The notes: generated by a model from the sequence alone, not told the origin. DNA of 64,000 nt from JACDER01 sp963717765 (GCA_963717765.1 CAVQWX010000004.1:310001-374000), one strand, 5' to 3'; counted from the first letter of the stretch, positions 44,801 to 53,624 are shown. Numbers and translations are program-made.

Positions 44801-45079
44801 GTGCTCGTTCCGCTCGGCCGCTTGGACGACCTGGAGCAGGCGCTGGGCCGGGTCAAGCTCCACTTTCCATGGCTCCGCGCCGCCAGGGCATACGCGGCCG
44901 GCGATCCCGCCGCCGCCGCCGAGGTGTTTCGCGAGATCGGCAACCGGCCGGACGAGGCCTACATGCGTCTCCTATCGGGAATCGACCCAGAGGTGCGCAC
45001 GGCGATCGACTTCTACCGCTCTGTCGGCGCGGCCCGGTACGTACGAGCTGGCGAGGCGACGCTGGCGGCGATCGCATGA
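41834..45079 (+). CDS. Class III cyclase-AAA ATPase-TPR regulator
   Basis: A 1081-residue protein. Residues 5-180 are a class III nucleotide cyclase domain: TVLFADLVGFTSR (metal Asp16), GGTVEKFIGDAVMALFGAP (Lys and second Asp) and GDVVNTAARLQ (transition-state Asn/Arg). Residues 195-560 are a STAND-type ATPase with Walker A GVPGIGKS (227-234) and Walker B LILVFEDIQWADD (351-363). A long TPR-like helical region completes it. No membrane segments. Such fusions are abundant in soil actinobacteria and are thought to tie ligand sensing to cAMP/cGMP production, though activity is rarely tested. ATG 41834 overlaps the ilvA stop. Confidence 0.92.
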   Translation: MSARRERKVVTVLFADLVGFTSRAESLDPEDVEAILGPYHERLRSELERFGGTVEKFIGDAVMALFGAPVAHEDDAERAVRAALAIREWAEEQRELEVRIGITTGEALVSLDARPEAGQGMASGDVVNTAARLQAAAPVNGILVDETTFRATERAINFGDEGLIEAKGKAEPIRVWEPDEARARFGVDVVQQLETPLFGREKELDFLVDAFARVRADQQPQLVTLVGVPGIGKSRLVYELFLAGERIPDLIFWRQGRSLPYGEGVTYWALSEMIKAHAGILETDSAQVATEKLDLGVRTALDDAADADWVVRRLQPLVGLGSDQELSEDQRSESFAAWRRFFEALAERSPLILVFEDIQWADDGLLDFIDYLVEWVSDLPVFVVATARPELLERRTAWAGGKVNAATVQLQALSEDDTARLISALLEQAVLPAETQAVLLARSGGNPLYAQEFVRMLIDRRYLRREGSGWGLEQGVHLPLPESVQGVIAARLDALPQEEKELVQNASVLGKVIWEGALAAVAKLPRPVVEERLHALRRKEFIRSERQSSVAGETQYSFLHQLMRDVAYGQIPRAARAERHRRAAEWLESLPADRAEDRAEMLAHHYLSALEFGRSAGQDVSAVAAPARLAFREAGERAFALIAVEQAARFFSAALELWPEDDPERPRLLLRLAYARSYGRALDESFFQARDALLEAGEHELAAEAEVLIGRTAWEQGDQERAFAHLRRAHELVRDAPVSHSKALVLHWLSRSLALADQIDEAIVLGRETIAMAEVLGLDELRANALTTMGFTRFTTGDLGGLADAEESIEIARAANSPDVVRSLGNYASCLKDLGEIARAAEIIEEARAGAVRLGRGIYISWLDGEGLIYRYYDGRWEDALELAEQMTEEFETSGSPSFMEAAVRAYRALMLLARDAPEAALWETVRSLELARRAKDAQVLHPALGTYAVVRSRLGLLDEAVRAADELLEDWSQGTMLGTAEWLLDLAYVLVPLGRLDDLEQALGRVKLHFPWLRAARAYAAGDPAAAAEVFREIGNRPDEAYMRLLSGIDPEVRTAIDFYRSVGAARYVRAGEATLAAIA

Positions 45080-48000
45080 GCGCGGTGCGGGAAGAACGCA
45101 AGGTCGTCACCGTGCTCTTCTGCGACCTGGTCGGCTTCACTTCTCGTTCTGAGGCGGCGGATCCCGAGGATGTGGCGGCCGTGCTGCGCGGCTACCACGG
45201 TCACGTCGGCACCGAGCTGGAACGCTTCGGCGGCACCGTCGAGAAGTTCATCGGCGACGCGGTCATGGCGCTGTTCGGCGCGCCGGTCGCGCACGAGGAC
45301 GATCCCGAGCGGGCCGTTCGCGCCGCGCTCGTGATCCGCGACTGGGCGGAGGAGGCAGGCGAGCTCGAGGTGCGGATCGGCATCACGACGGGCGAGGCGC
45401 TCGTCTCGCTGGACGCGCGCCCCGAGTCGGGCCAGGGGATGGCCTCCGGCGACGTGGTGAACACGGCCGCCCGCCTCCAGTCGGCGGCGGAGGTCAACGG
45501 CATCCTCGTGGACGCGACAACCTACCGGGCGACCGAACGGGCGATCGTCTTCGAGAAAGCGGAGCCCGTGGTGGCCAAGGGGAAGCGCGAGCCGGTCCCC
45601 GTCTACCGGGCGGTCGAGACCCGCGCCCGGTATGGCGTGGACATCACCGAGGACGTCGAGACGCCGCTGGTCGGCCGGGAGCGCGAGCTCGACCTCCTGC
45701 TCGGCGCGCTCGCCCGCGCGCGCAACGAGCGCGAGCCGCAGCTGGTCACTCTGGTCGGCGTCCCCGGAATCGGCAAGTCGCGGCTGGTCTACGAGCTTTC
45801 CCGCGCCGTCGACGAGGACGATGAGCTGATTGCCTGGCGGCAGGGTCGCTCGCTTCCGTATGGGGAGGGCGTCACGTTCTGGTCTCTGGGCGAGATGGCC
45901 AAGGCGCAGGCGGGCATCCTGGAGAGCGACTCGGCCGAGGTCGCGTCCGAGAAGCTCGAGCATGCAGTGCGGAGCTTCCTGCCGGAGGCGGCCGAGGCAG
46001 ATTGGGTCGTGCGACAGCTCCGGCCGCTGGTTGGGCTCGCGGCCGGCGACGAGCTCGTCGGCGACCGGAGGACCGAGGCCTTCGCGGCGTGGCGCCGCTT
46101 CTTCGAGGCCGTCGCGGAGGAGAGCCCGCTCGTGCTCGTTTTCGAGGATCTCCAATGGGCCGACGACGGCGTCCTCGACTTCATCGACCACCTGATGGAG
46201 TGGACGAGCGGGCTCCCGCTGCTGATCGTCGCAACCGCCCGCCCCGAGCTGCTCGAGCGGCGGCCGGGCTGGGGTGGCGGAAAGCTCAATGCGGCGACCG
46301 CCCAGCTCGCCGCGCTCTCCGAAAACGACACGGCCCGGTTGATCGCCGCACTGCTCGAGCAGGCGGTGCTGCCGGCCGAAACCCAGACAACGCTTCTCGC
46401 CCGGGCCGGAGGGAACCCGCTCTACGCGCAGGAGTTCGTGCGGATGCTCTCCGACCGCGGCCTGCTCCGCCGCGACGGCGGCACGCTCACCCTCGCGGCG
46501 AACGGCGACCTGCCGCTGCCCGAGTCGATCCAGGGGATCATCGCGGCGCGGCTCGACGTGCTCTCCCTCGAGGAGAAGGAGCTCATCCAGAACGCGTCGG
46601 TACTCGGGAAGGTCGTCTGGACCGGAGCGCTCGAAACGATCTCCCAGCGGCCTCGTGTCTCGGTCGAGGAATGCCTCCACGCACTTCGCCGCAAGGACTT
46701 CCTGCGCTACGAGCGCCGTTCGGCGGTCGCCGGCGAGACGCAGTTCACGTTCCTCCATCTCCTCACCCGCGACGTCGCCTACGGCCAGATCCCGCGCGCG
46801 AATCGCGCCGACAAGCACCGTCTCGCGGCAGAGTGGCTCGAGTCGCTCCCGGCCGACCGCGCCGAGGACCGGGCGGAGATGATCGCGCACCACTACCTGT
46901 CCGCCCTCGAGCTGGCGCGCAACGCGGGACGGGACACGGCCGAGATCGCGGAGCGTGCTCGGTTCGCGCTCCGGGAGGCGGGCGACCGCGCGGTGGCCCT
47001 GAACGCGTTCCCGCCGGCCAGGCAGTTTTACAGCGCCGCGCTCGCCCTCTGGCCGGAGGCCGATCAGGGAGACCGGGCTCGCTTGCTCTACCGGCTCGTG
47101 TCGGCAAAGGTGCATGGAGGGGGAGTGGAGACGGGCGACTACGAACGGGCCTACGAGGCACTCCTTGCGGTGGGCGAGCGCGAGCTGGCGGCTGAGGCGG
47201 CCGTCCTGGCCGGGGTGACCGAGACGAATCGCGGCAAGCAGGACCTGTTGTGGGACAACATCGATCGCGCGCAGAGGCTGATCGAGGACGCGCCGCCGTC
47301 GCGATCGAAGGCGTTCGTTCTGCACTGGATGGCTCTGTCCTACTCGCTGGCGGGGCGATCCGACGAGGCCTTGGAGGCGGGCCGGGCCGCACTCGCGATC
47401 GCGGATGACCTCGGGCTGGACGACATCCGCGCGAACGCGCTCAGCACCATCGGGATCACCCGCATCTCACGAGGGGATCTCGGCGGTATCGAGGACCAGG
47501 AGCGCAGCATCGAGGTCGCCCGTGAGTCCAATTCCGTCGACGTGATCCGCTCGCTCGGCAACCTGGCCAGCTGCCAGCTCGACTACGGCCGAATCGTCCA
47601 GGCGCGGGGGACCCTCGACGAGGCAGCCGCGGAGGCACTGCGGTTCGGGAGCGTCTGGTACGGCGACTGGATCGGGCCCGAACGCGCCACGTACCTCTAC
47701 TACGAAGGCGCATGGGACGAAGCCGCACGGCAGGTGGACGAGCTCGAACGGAAGGTCGAGGACGGGCTGCTCACCACGTTCATGGAAGGAGCCAACCGGA
47801 CGATCCGCGCCAGGATCCGGCTTGCACGCGGCGACGTGGATGGAGCGCTCGAAGACATGCGCCGGACACGCGATCTCGCTCGGCTCGCGAAGAACCCGCA
47901 GCTCCTGCACACTGGGCTCGCCTCGTTCGCGTGGATCCACGCTGAGGCCGGCCTGCTCGACGACGCCGCCTCAGCGGTGACCGAGCTGATGGAGGACTGG

Positions 48001-48336
48001 CGCGCGCACCCGGTGGTTTCTTCCGCGTTCTGGCTGCTCGAGCTCGCGTACGTGGTCGCGGCGCTTCGTCGCCCGGGCGAGCTGGAGGAGGTGCTCGGGA
48101 CCCTCAAGGCACCGACGCCGTGGGCCGACGCAGCTCGCGCCTACGCCGCGGGTGACCTACCGGGTGCAGCGGCGGTGCTCGACAGGATGGAAGCGTTGCC
48201 CGAAGCCGCCTATGTGCGGCTCAAGTCCGGCAGCGAGCCGGAGGTGGGGCGCGCGCTCGAGTTCTACCGCTCTGTGGGCGCGAAGCGCTACATCGCCGAA
48301 GCCGAGGCGCTGCTGGCTACGAGCCGCAGCGCCTGA
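45076..48336 (+). CDS. Class III cyclase-AAA ATPase-TPR regulator, paralogue
   Basis: A 1086-residue paralogue of the preceding protein, starting at ATG 45076 inside the upstream stop (ATGA). Cyclase signatures are TVLFCDLVGFTSR (Asp17), GGTVEKFIGDAVMALFGAP and GDVVNTAARLQ. The ATPase has VGVPGIGKSRLVYEL and LVLVFEDLQWADD. The TPR region follows. The two proteins align along their whole length with closely similar cyclase and ATPase parts and a more divergent TPR part. The pair therefore arose by tandem duplication and diverged mainly in the putative sensor. Its last 20 bases overlap the convergent MBL-rhodanese gene. Confidence 0.92.
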   Translation: MSAVREERKVVTVLFCDLVGFTSRSEAADPEDVAAVLRGYHGHVGTELERFGGTVEKFIGDAVMALFGAPVAHEDDPERAVRAALVIRDWAEEAGELEVRIGITTGEALVSLDARPESGQGMASGDVVNTAARLQSAAEVNGILVDATTYRATERAIVFEKAEPVVAKGKREPVPVYRAVETRARYGVDITEDVETPLVGRERELDLLLGALARARNEREPQLVTLVGVPGIGKSRLVYELSRAVDEDDELIAWRQGRSLPYGEGVTFWSLGEMAKAQAGILESDSAEVASEKLEHAVRSFLPEAAEADWVVRQLRPLVGLAAGDELVGDRRTEAFAAWRRFFEAVAEESPLVLVFEDLQWADDGVLDFIDHLMEWTSGLPLLIVATARPELLERRPGWGGGKLNAATAQLAALSENDTARLIAALLEQAVLPAETQTTLLARAGGNPLYAQEFVRMLSDRGLLRRDGGTLTLAANGDLPLPESIQGIIAARLDVLSLEEKELIQNASVLGKVVWTGALETISQRPRVSVEECLHALRRKDFLRYERRSAVAGETQFTFLHLLTRDVAYGQIPRANRADKHRLAAEWLESLPADRAEDRAEMIAHHYLSALELARNAGRDTAEIAERARFALREAGDRAVALNAFPPARQFYSAALALWPEADQGDRARLLYRLVSAKVHGGGVETGDYERAYEALLAVGERELAAEAAVLAGVTETNRGKQDLLWDNIDRAQRLIEDAPPSRSKAFVLHWMALSYSLAGRSDEALEAGRAALAIADDLGLDDIRANALSTIGITRISRGDLGGIEDQERSIEVARESNSVDVIRSLGNLASCQLDYGRIVQARGTLDEAAAEALRFGSVWYGDWIGPERATYLYYEGAWDEAARQVDELERKVEDGLLTTFMEGANRTIRARIRLARGDVDGALEDMRRTRDLARLAKNPQLLHTGLASFAWIHAEAGLLDDAASAVTELMEDWRAHPVVSSAFWLLELAYVVAALRRPGELEEVLGTLKAPTPWADAARAYAAGDLPGAAAVLDRMEALPEAAYVRLKSGSEPEVGRALEFYRSVGAKRYIAEAEALLATSRSA

Positions 48337-49666
48337 ACTCGACGCACTGCCCGCCGCGCTGACGCCACTCCGCAACACCTTCGCCCAGCACCGGCCTCGC
48401 GTCGATCCCTGCGGCGACGAGGATGCTGGCCGCGGTGCTCGCACGCGAGCCCGTCTCGCAGATCGTCACCACCGGGCCGTTGCCGCGCAGCTCGTCCGCG
48501 CAGGCTCTCATCCGCCGGTAGGGGATGTGCAGGCTCTCGGGGATGTAGCCGTGGTCGCGCTCGTCCTTCTCGCGGACGTCCACGAGCGACACGCCGCCGT
48601 TGCCGAGCATCTTCTCCAGGTCGTCCAGCGTCAGCGGCTCGAGGCGCTCGCTCGTTTCACCACCGGTGAGGTAGCCGGCGACGCCGAAAAGGCCGACAGC
48701 ATGCAGCCCGCGCGCCCCGAGTCGCGCCTCGTCCTCCGAGCCCGCGTACAGCGCGACTCGCTCGTCGCCGCCCAGGACGAACCCGGCCTTGGTCGCGAAC
48801 GAGCCGGCCGTCGGGATGTTGATCGCGCCTGGGAGGTGGCCGCGCGCGAAATCGTCCGCGCGGCGAACGTCCAGGATGGTCGCTCCCTCCGCCGAGGAAA
48901 GGCGCGTGAGCGGTGGCCGGGCGGCGACGAACAGCCCGCGGTTCAGCTCGACGATCCGCTCCATGTTGGGCGGCCGCGGCGTCCCGCTGGAGGCGGCCGA
49001 CTCCGCGATGAAGTCTGCGAGTTCGGTGTGGGCGAGCGAGGTATTGAAGCGGCGCTCGAAGCCGATCGTGGACGAGGCCTTGGAGCTCATCCCCGCGCCG
49101 CAGAGCGAGCCTGCGACGTGGCCTGGGAAGAGCTCGACTCCGTCCGGCAGCTCGAGCAGGCGCCGCAGGCTGTGGAAGAGGCTCTCGGCGCCCTCTTTGG
49201 CCTCGACCGCGAGATCAGGCCGCGCGGTGTCGCCGACGAGCAGCGAGTCGCCGGTCAGGACGAGCCAGGGCTCGTCCGCGCGCGAACGGTCGATCACGGC
49301 GAAGCAGCAGTGCTCCGGCCGGTGTCCCGGTGTATGGATCACGCGCAGCGCCACCTGTCCCACCTCGATCTCCGCTCCGTGCTCGAGCGGCTCGAACGGG
49401 TACGCGGGGTCAGCCTCGGGGTGGACAGCGATCGGGACGCCCTGCTCCAGCGCGAGCCGCCCGTGGCCGGAAAGGTGGTCGGCGTGCGTGTGCGTCTCGA
49501 GGACGCGTGTCAGGCGGACGCCCTTGCTCTCGGCCGTCTCCAGGTACTGCTCGACGGCGTAGGCCGGATCGACCACGACGGCTTCGCCGGTCTGCTCGTC
49601 ACCAATCAGGTATGACGCGCAGCCGAGCCCTTCTTCGACGTACTGCTCGAACAGCACGGTGAGCAT
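48317..49666 (-). CDS. MBL-fold hydrolase with two rhodanese domains (persulfide dioxygenase-like)
   Basis: A 449-residue fusion. Residues 1-230 are an ETHE1-like metallo-beta-lactamase domain with THTHADHLSGHGRLA (H-x-H-x-D-H), HTPGHRPEHCC, VLTGDSLLVGDTARPDL and LFPGHVAGSLCGAG. The first rhodanese (about 255-345) has TILDVRRADDFARGHLPGAINIP but no active-site Cys in the usual loop (VALYAGSEDEA). The second (about 360-445) has LVDVREKDERDHGYIPESLHIP and the active loop VTICETGSRAS with Cys. The likely role is oxidation of glutathione or low-molecular-weight persulfides plus sulfur transfer. The 3' end overlaps the cyclase gene. Confidence 0.92.
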   Translation of the reverse strand: MLTVLFEQYVEEGLGCASYLIGDEQTGEAVVVDPAYAVEQYLETAESKGVRLTRVLETHTHADHLSGHGRLALEQGVPIAVHPEADPAYPFEPLEHGAEIEVGQVALRVIHTPGHRPEHCCFAVIDRSRADEPWLVLTGDSLLVGDTARPDLAVEAKEGAESLFHSLRRLLELPDGVELFPGHVAGSLCGAGMSSKASSTIGFERRFNTSLAHTELADFIAESAASSGTPRPPNMERIVELNRGLFVAARPPLTRLSSAEGATILDVRRADDFARGHLPGAINIPTAGSFATKAGFVLGGDERVALYAGSEDEARLGARGLHAVGLFGVAGYLTGGETSERLEPLTLDDLEKMLGNGGVSLVDVREKDERDHGYIPESLHIPYRRMRACADELRGNGPVVTICETGSRASTAASILVAAGIDARPVLGEGVAEWRQRGGQCVEFRRCGS

Positions 49667-49858
49667 TATCTACGCGGTAGCCCGGACGCGACGCCGGTTC
49701 CGGAAACCGAACGCGCCCCTACAGTGAATGTGTCACAGATGGATTTGCCCAGTTCTCATGCTCGATCGGCACAAAGCCGGCACAGACGCGTACGGAGTTC
49801 GACGATACGATCGCAGTGGGGTGGAGGATGGTGGCCCCGGAGGCGGCCGGCTACGTGG
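49667..49858 (+). promoter_or_regulatory. Intergenic region upstream of the lipoprotein gene
   Basis: This 190-base gap between divergent genes holds the second copy of the 63-bp repeat (49776-49838). Upstream of that copy a short inverted pair CGGC-ACAAA-GCCG lies at about 49767-49780. TACGAT at 49806-49811 is a possible -10 box, giving a leader of about 40 bases, and GGAGG at 49839-49843 is a somewhat distant RBS. No gene was found here. Confidence 0.5.
49776..49838 (+). repeat. 63-bp dispersed repeat, copy 2
   Basis: Matches the segment upstream of pheS (4488-4550) at 53 of 63 positions without gaps, including the invariant core CGATACGATCGCAGTGGGG and the TGGTGGCCCC end. The separation of 45 kb and the shared orientation relative to a downstream gene argue for a functional or mobile repeat, not chance. 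Confidence 0.6.
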
Positions 49859-50749
49859 ATGCTTCCCGCGCTTGCGGGCATCTGCGTGCTCCTCGCCGGC
49901 GCCGGCTGCGCCGGCGGGTCGGGTTCCTCCTCGATAACCATCCCCCCCGCGAAGGGACGACCCCGGTTGCCGCCCCGCAATGCCGTCGTGCAGGCGAGAC
50001 AGGACGGCAGGCTGGCCGTCGCACTCGCCGCGCAGCCGGCCAAGGGCGGAGACAAGATGATCGCGACGATCGTCGATCCCGACAACGTGGGTAACGACGG
50101 CTTGGATGTGAGCTTCCGCCGCGGCAACGCCAGGCGCGCGGGTACGCCTTGCGGCTCGGGCTGCTATTCAGCGGTTCTGCCGAAGACGGGGCCTCGAGCG
50201 GTCGACGTGGACGTGGCCGGTCGAACCGTCGAATTCCAGCTCCCCGGTCGCTGGCCGGCCCCGGACGCCACCGCACTCGTCCGCCGGGCGAACAGGACGT
50301 ACCGGAACCTGAGGAGCATCGCCTATGCGCAGCGGCTCGCTTCCGCGCCCGGCATTGAGGTCTTCGCGCGCTGGCAGGAAAGCGCGCCTGACCGGTTCGC
50401 GTATCGCATCCCCGGTGGAGCGGCCGGGATCGCCATCGGCTCACGCCGCTGGGACCGGACGAAGCCCTCCTCCGCCTGGATCGAGTCGACCACGACGCCT
50501 ACACGGATGCCGTCCCCGATCTGGGGCCTACAGACCACGAACGCTCACGTCCTCCGCACGGGGACGCTGGACGGGCGACGCGTCGTGACCGTCTCCCTTC
50601 TCGCGCGCTCGGTGCCCGCTTGGTTCACGATCGACTTCGAAGCGGGGACGCTTCGGCCGCTGTCGCTACAGATGACCGCCGCGGCGCACTTCATGCACAA
50701 CGCCTACACCGGGTTCAACTCTGGGCCGAAGATCAGGCCGCCGCGCTAA
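49859..50749 (+). CDS. Putative lipoprotein, unknown function
   Basis: A 296-residue protein from ATG 49859. The N-terminus MLPALAGICVLLAGAGCAGG is a lipoprotein signal with lipobox LAGAGC. A Ser/Gly linker precedes a beta-rich region with GTPCGSGCYSAVLPKTG (two Cys) and RTVEFQLPGRWPAPDAT. The second half (RSIAYAQRLASAPGIEVFARWQ to FTIDFEAGTLRPLSLQMTAAAHFMHNAY) resembles the LolA/LppX-like fold of periplasmic lipid carriers. An N-terminal copper-resistance-like (CopC/YtkA) segment is also possible. The frame is open upstream to 49724, but the lipobox fixes the start. Confidence 0.75.
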   Translation: MLPALAGICVLLAGAGCAGGSGSSSITIPPAKGRPRLPPRNAVVQARQDGRLAVALAAQPAKGGDKMIATIVDPDNVGNDGLDVSFRRGNARRAGTPCGSGCYSAVLPKTGPRAVDVDVAGRTVEFQLPGRWPAPDATALVRRANRTYRNLRSIAYAQRLASAPGIEVFARWQESAPDRFAYRIPGGAAGIAIGSRRWDRTKPSSAWIESTTTPTRMPSPIWGLQTTNAHVLRTGTLDGRRVVTVSLLARSVPAWFTIDFEAGTLRPLSLQMTAAAHFMHNAYTGFNSGPKIRPPR

Positions 50750-51879
50750 AGCCCGAGGTGTTTCGCGATCACCATGCGCTGCACCTCGTTCGTGCCCTCG
50801 CCGATCTCCAGGATCTTCTGGTCGCGGTACAGCCGCGAGATCGAGAACTCCTCCATGAAGCCGTAGCCGCCGTGGATCTGCAGCGCCTGGTTCACGACGC
50901 GGTGTGAGAGCTCGCCGGTGTACAGCTTCGCCATCGCGGCGGACTCGGCGAAGGCCCGGTCCTGGTCCTTGAGCCAGGCTGACTTGTAGACGAGCTGCCG
51001 GGCCGCCTCGATCTCGACCGCCATGTCCGCCAGCTGGAACTGGATGGCCTGGAACGACGAGATCGGCCGGCCGAACTGTTTCCGCTCCTTCGCATACGCG
51101 TAGGCGAGGTCGTACGCGCCCTGGGCGAGGCCGAGCCCCATGGCCGCGACCGAGATCCGGCCCCCGTCGAGGATCTCGAGGAACTGCTGGAAACCTTTAC
51201 CGCGATCGCCGAGCAGGTTTCCCTCCGGCACCGAACAGTCGCGGAAGGACAGCTCGCGTGTGTCAGAGGCCCGCCAGCCGAGCTTCTCCATCGGCGCCGA
51301 GATCTCGTAGCCAGTGGTGCCGTTCGCAACGATAAGGTTGGAGATCTCGTCGTCGCCGGTGCGGGCGGTGATCGTGACGCAGGCAGTGATGTCCGTGCCC
51401 GCATTGGTGATGAAGATCTTCGATCCGTTCACGACCCACGAGCTGTCGCGCTGCTCGGCGCGCGTGCGCGTGGCGCCCGCGTCCGATCCCGCGTCGGGCT
51501 CGGTCAGCCCGAACGCTGCGAGTTTGCGGCCTGACGCGAGGTCGGGCAGCCATTCCTGCTTCTGCTCGTCGTTGCCGAAGAGCAGGATCGGCATCGTGCC
51601 GAGCGACGTGTGCGCCGCGACCGTGATCGCCACGGAGGAATCGATCCGCGTCAGCTCCTCGATCGCGATGGCGTACGAGAGCGTGTCCGAGCCGGCACCG
51701 CCGTGCTCTTCCGGGATGGGGATGCCCATCAGCCCGAGCCCGGCCATCTCTTCGACGAGCTCGTACGGGAAGCGGTGCTCGCGGTCGAGCTCGGCCGCGA
51801 GCGGCGCGACGCGCTCCGTCGCGAACTCGCGCACGGTGCTGCGCAGGAGCTGGTGCTCTTCGGGGAGGTCGAAGTTCAA
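50746..51879 (-). CDS. Acyl-CoA dehydrogenase
   Basis: A 377-residue FAD enzyme of usual length. FDLPEEHQLLRSTVREFATERVAP opens the helical domain. FGLTEPDAGSDAGATRT is the first signature, KIFITNAGTDITACVTIT the middle beta domain, and QIHGGYGFMEEFSISRLYRDQKILEIGEGTNEVQR the C-terminal signature with the catalytic Glu region. It catalyses alpha,beta-dehydrogenation of acyl-CoA, probably short-chain or branched. The TTG start at 51879 overlaps the pepA stop (TTGA), so it is translationally coupled to an aminopeptidase, an odd partner unless both serve amino-acid degradation. Confidence 0.95.
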   Translation of the reverse strand: MNFDLPEEHQLLRSTVREFATERVAPLAAELDREHRFPYELVEEMAGLGLMGIPIPEEHGGAGSDTLSYAIAIEELTRIDSSVAITVAAHTSLGTMPILLFGNDEQKQEWLPDLASGRKLAAFGLTEPDAGSDAGATRTRAEQRDSSWVVNGSKIFITNAGTDITACVTITARTGDDEISNLIVANGTTGYEISAPMEKLGWRASDTRELSFRDCSVPEGNLLGDRGKGFQQFLEILDGGRISVAAMGLGLAQGAYDLAYAYAKERKQFGRPISSFQAIQFQLADMAVEIEAARQLVYKSAWLKDQDRAFAESAAMAKLYTGELSHRVVNQALQIHGGYGFMEEFSISRLYRDQKILEIGEGTNEVQRMVIAKHLGL

Positions 51880-53357
51880 GCCAGGGAGGACGCGAGCTCG
51901 GCCATGAGCCGGACGCCGTATCCGGTGCCGCCCGGCTGTGAGAGGTAGTCGCCGCGTCCGAGGCGGAGCGCGGCCGGCCCGGCAATGTCGAGATGCGCCC
52001 ACGGGCCGTCGCCGGCGAACTCCTTCAGGAGCTCGGCGCCCGCCTGCCCGCCGGCCATGCGGGCGCGCCCGGCGTTGCGCATGTCGGCGTAGGTCGAGTC
52101 GATCATGCGGCGGTACCGGGGATCCATGGGCATGGGCCATACGCGGTCGCCGGTGGCCGCGCCGGCCGCGATGATCCGCTCCCGCCACTCGTCGTCGTTG
52201 GAGAAGACGCCGGCGTAGATGTCCCCGAGCGCGACGACCATCGCTCCCGTCAGCGTGGCAAGGTCGAGGACATGCGTCGCTCCGAGGCCGCGCGCGTGCA
52301 CGAGCGCGTCGGCGAGGACGAGCCGTCCCTCGGCGTCGGTCGTGATCACCTCGATCGTCTTGCCGTTGCTCGCCGTGAGGATGTCGCCGGGACGGTAGGC
52401 GCCCCCGTCCGGCATGTTCTCGGTCGCCGCGACCACTGCGAGCGTACGCACTGGAAGGCCCAGGTCGGCGATCGCTCCCATCGCGGCCACGACCGCGGCG
52501 CCGCCGGACATGTCGTGCTTCATCTCCTCCATGAACTCGGAGGGCTTGATCGAGATCCCGCCCGTGTCGAAGGTGATCGCCTTGCCGACCAGTCCGAGGA
52601 CCACGTCGCCCGCGGCGTCCTCCGGTTCGTAACGCATGACGATCATCTGCGCCGGGTTCTCGGCGCCCTGGGCGACTGCGCTGAAGGCTCCCATTCCCAG
52701 CTCGCGTGCCTGCTCCAGGCCGAAGGCCTCGACGGTCAGTCCGCTGACCTCAGTGGAGATCTCCCGGGCGATCTCGGCCAGCCGCTCGGGAGTGAGCTCA
52801 TTGGGAGGCATGTTCGAGAGGTCGCGCGCGCGATTCGTCCAGGTCGCGACTCGCTGCGCGCGGTCCGCCTGCGAGGCCAGGTCGGCGTCGGTGACGAGGA
52901 CGAGCCGCTCGATCTCGCGCCGCTCCGGCTTTTTCGACTTCCATTGCCCCGGGTCGTACGAGCCGAGGATCACGCCGTCAACGACCGCACGAGCCTGGTC
53001 GGGCAGGTCGACCGGTAGCGAATCGTCGAGCTGCCAGGCGATCGTGCCGCCGAAGGAGGCGCGTCGCGCGAGCGCCGCCGCGGCGGTCCGCACCGAGTCG
53101 GCATTCAGCTCCTCCGGCTTCCCCAGGCCCGCGACCGCGACGCGCTTCGCCCCGCCCGCGCCTGCGTGGACGATGGTGGCGGAGTCGCGATTCCCCCTGA
53201 TCTCGCCCGAGTCGACGAGATCACTCAGCTGCCCGTCGAGCTCGCCGTCGAGGGTGGCCGCCGGGCCCGTGAGGGTGGCGGGCTCGGGAACGGCTACGGC
53301 GAGGACGTCTGCCTCGACCTCACCCGGCGCCGCAACAAGGACGTGGATCTCTCCCAT
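51876..53357 (-). CDS. pepA: Leucyl aminopeptidase (M17)
   Basis: A 493-residue M17 zinc aminopeptidase. The N-terminal macro-like domain is followed by the catalytic core: LVGKAITFDTGGISIKPSEFMEEMKHDMSGGA (metal-binding Lys and Asp residues), then VITTDAEGRLVLADAL, which is the N-T-D-A-E-G-R-L signature with Thr in place of the first Asn, and HVLDLATLTGAMVVALG. It cleaves N-terminal residues from peptides in the cytosol as a hexamer. Start ATG 53357. It heads a two-gene operon with the acyl-CoA dehydrogenase. Confidence 0.96.
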   Translation of the reverse strand: MGEIHVLVAAPGEVEADVLAVAVPEPATLTGPAATLDGELDGQLSDLVDSGEIRGNRDSATIVHAGAGGAKRVAVAGLGKPEELNADSVRTAAAALARRASFGGTIAWQLDDSLPVDLPDQARAVVDGVILGSYDPGQWKSKKPERREIERLVLVTDADLASQADRAQRVATWTNRARDLSNMPPNELTPERLAEIAREISTEVSGLTVEAFGLEQARELGMGAFSAVAQGAENPAQMIVMRYEPEDAAGDVVLGLVGKAITFDTGGISIKPSEFMEEMKHDMSGGAAVVAAMGAIADLGLPVRTLAVVAATENMPDGGAYRPGDILTASNGKTIEVITTDAEGRLVLADALVHARGLGATHVLDLATLTGAMVVALGDIYAGVFSNDDEWRERIIAAGAATGDRVWPMPMDPRYRRMIDSTYADMRNAGRARMAGGQAGAELLKEFAGDGPWAHLDIAGPAALRLGRGDYLSQPGGTGYGVRLMAELASSLA

Positions 53358-53438
53358 CGCGGAGCGATGCTATCCGACCGTTTTCCTAGGGTGCCGCGCG
53401 GTACAACTTTTCGCCATGGGTACCGTCAGAACAAGGTC

Positions 53439-53624
53439 ATGGACACAGCTACCCGAGTAGACCACATCCTGCGGAGAATCTCAGCGCTGGTGGCCGAGCG
53501 GCAGGAGTTGCGCGATCACCCCCAGCGCTGGTCCGATCTGGAGCGCAACCGCCTCGACATCGCCGAGTGCCAGCGCGAGTTGAATCACGCGCTCATCCAG
53601 CTGTACGGGAAGAAAGCCGCGTAA
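53439..53624 (+). CDS. DUF2630-like small protein
   Basis: A 61-residue helical protein from ATG 53439. DHILRRISALVAERQELRDHPQ and DLERNRLDIAECQRELNHALIQLYGKKAA resemble DUF2630 small actinobacterial proteins (I-x-x-L-V-x-E-x-x-x-L, then a second helix beginning with L-x-x-x-E-x-x-L-D). A weak AAGG lies just before the start. It is divergent from pepA and convergent with nucS. Function unknown. Confidence 0.7.
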   Translation: MDTATRVDHILRRISALVAERQELRDHPQRWSDLERNRLDIAECQRELNHALIQLYGKKAA

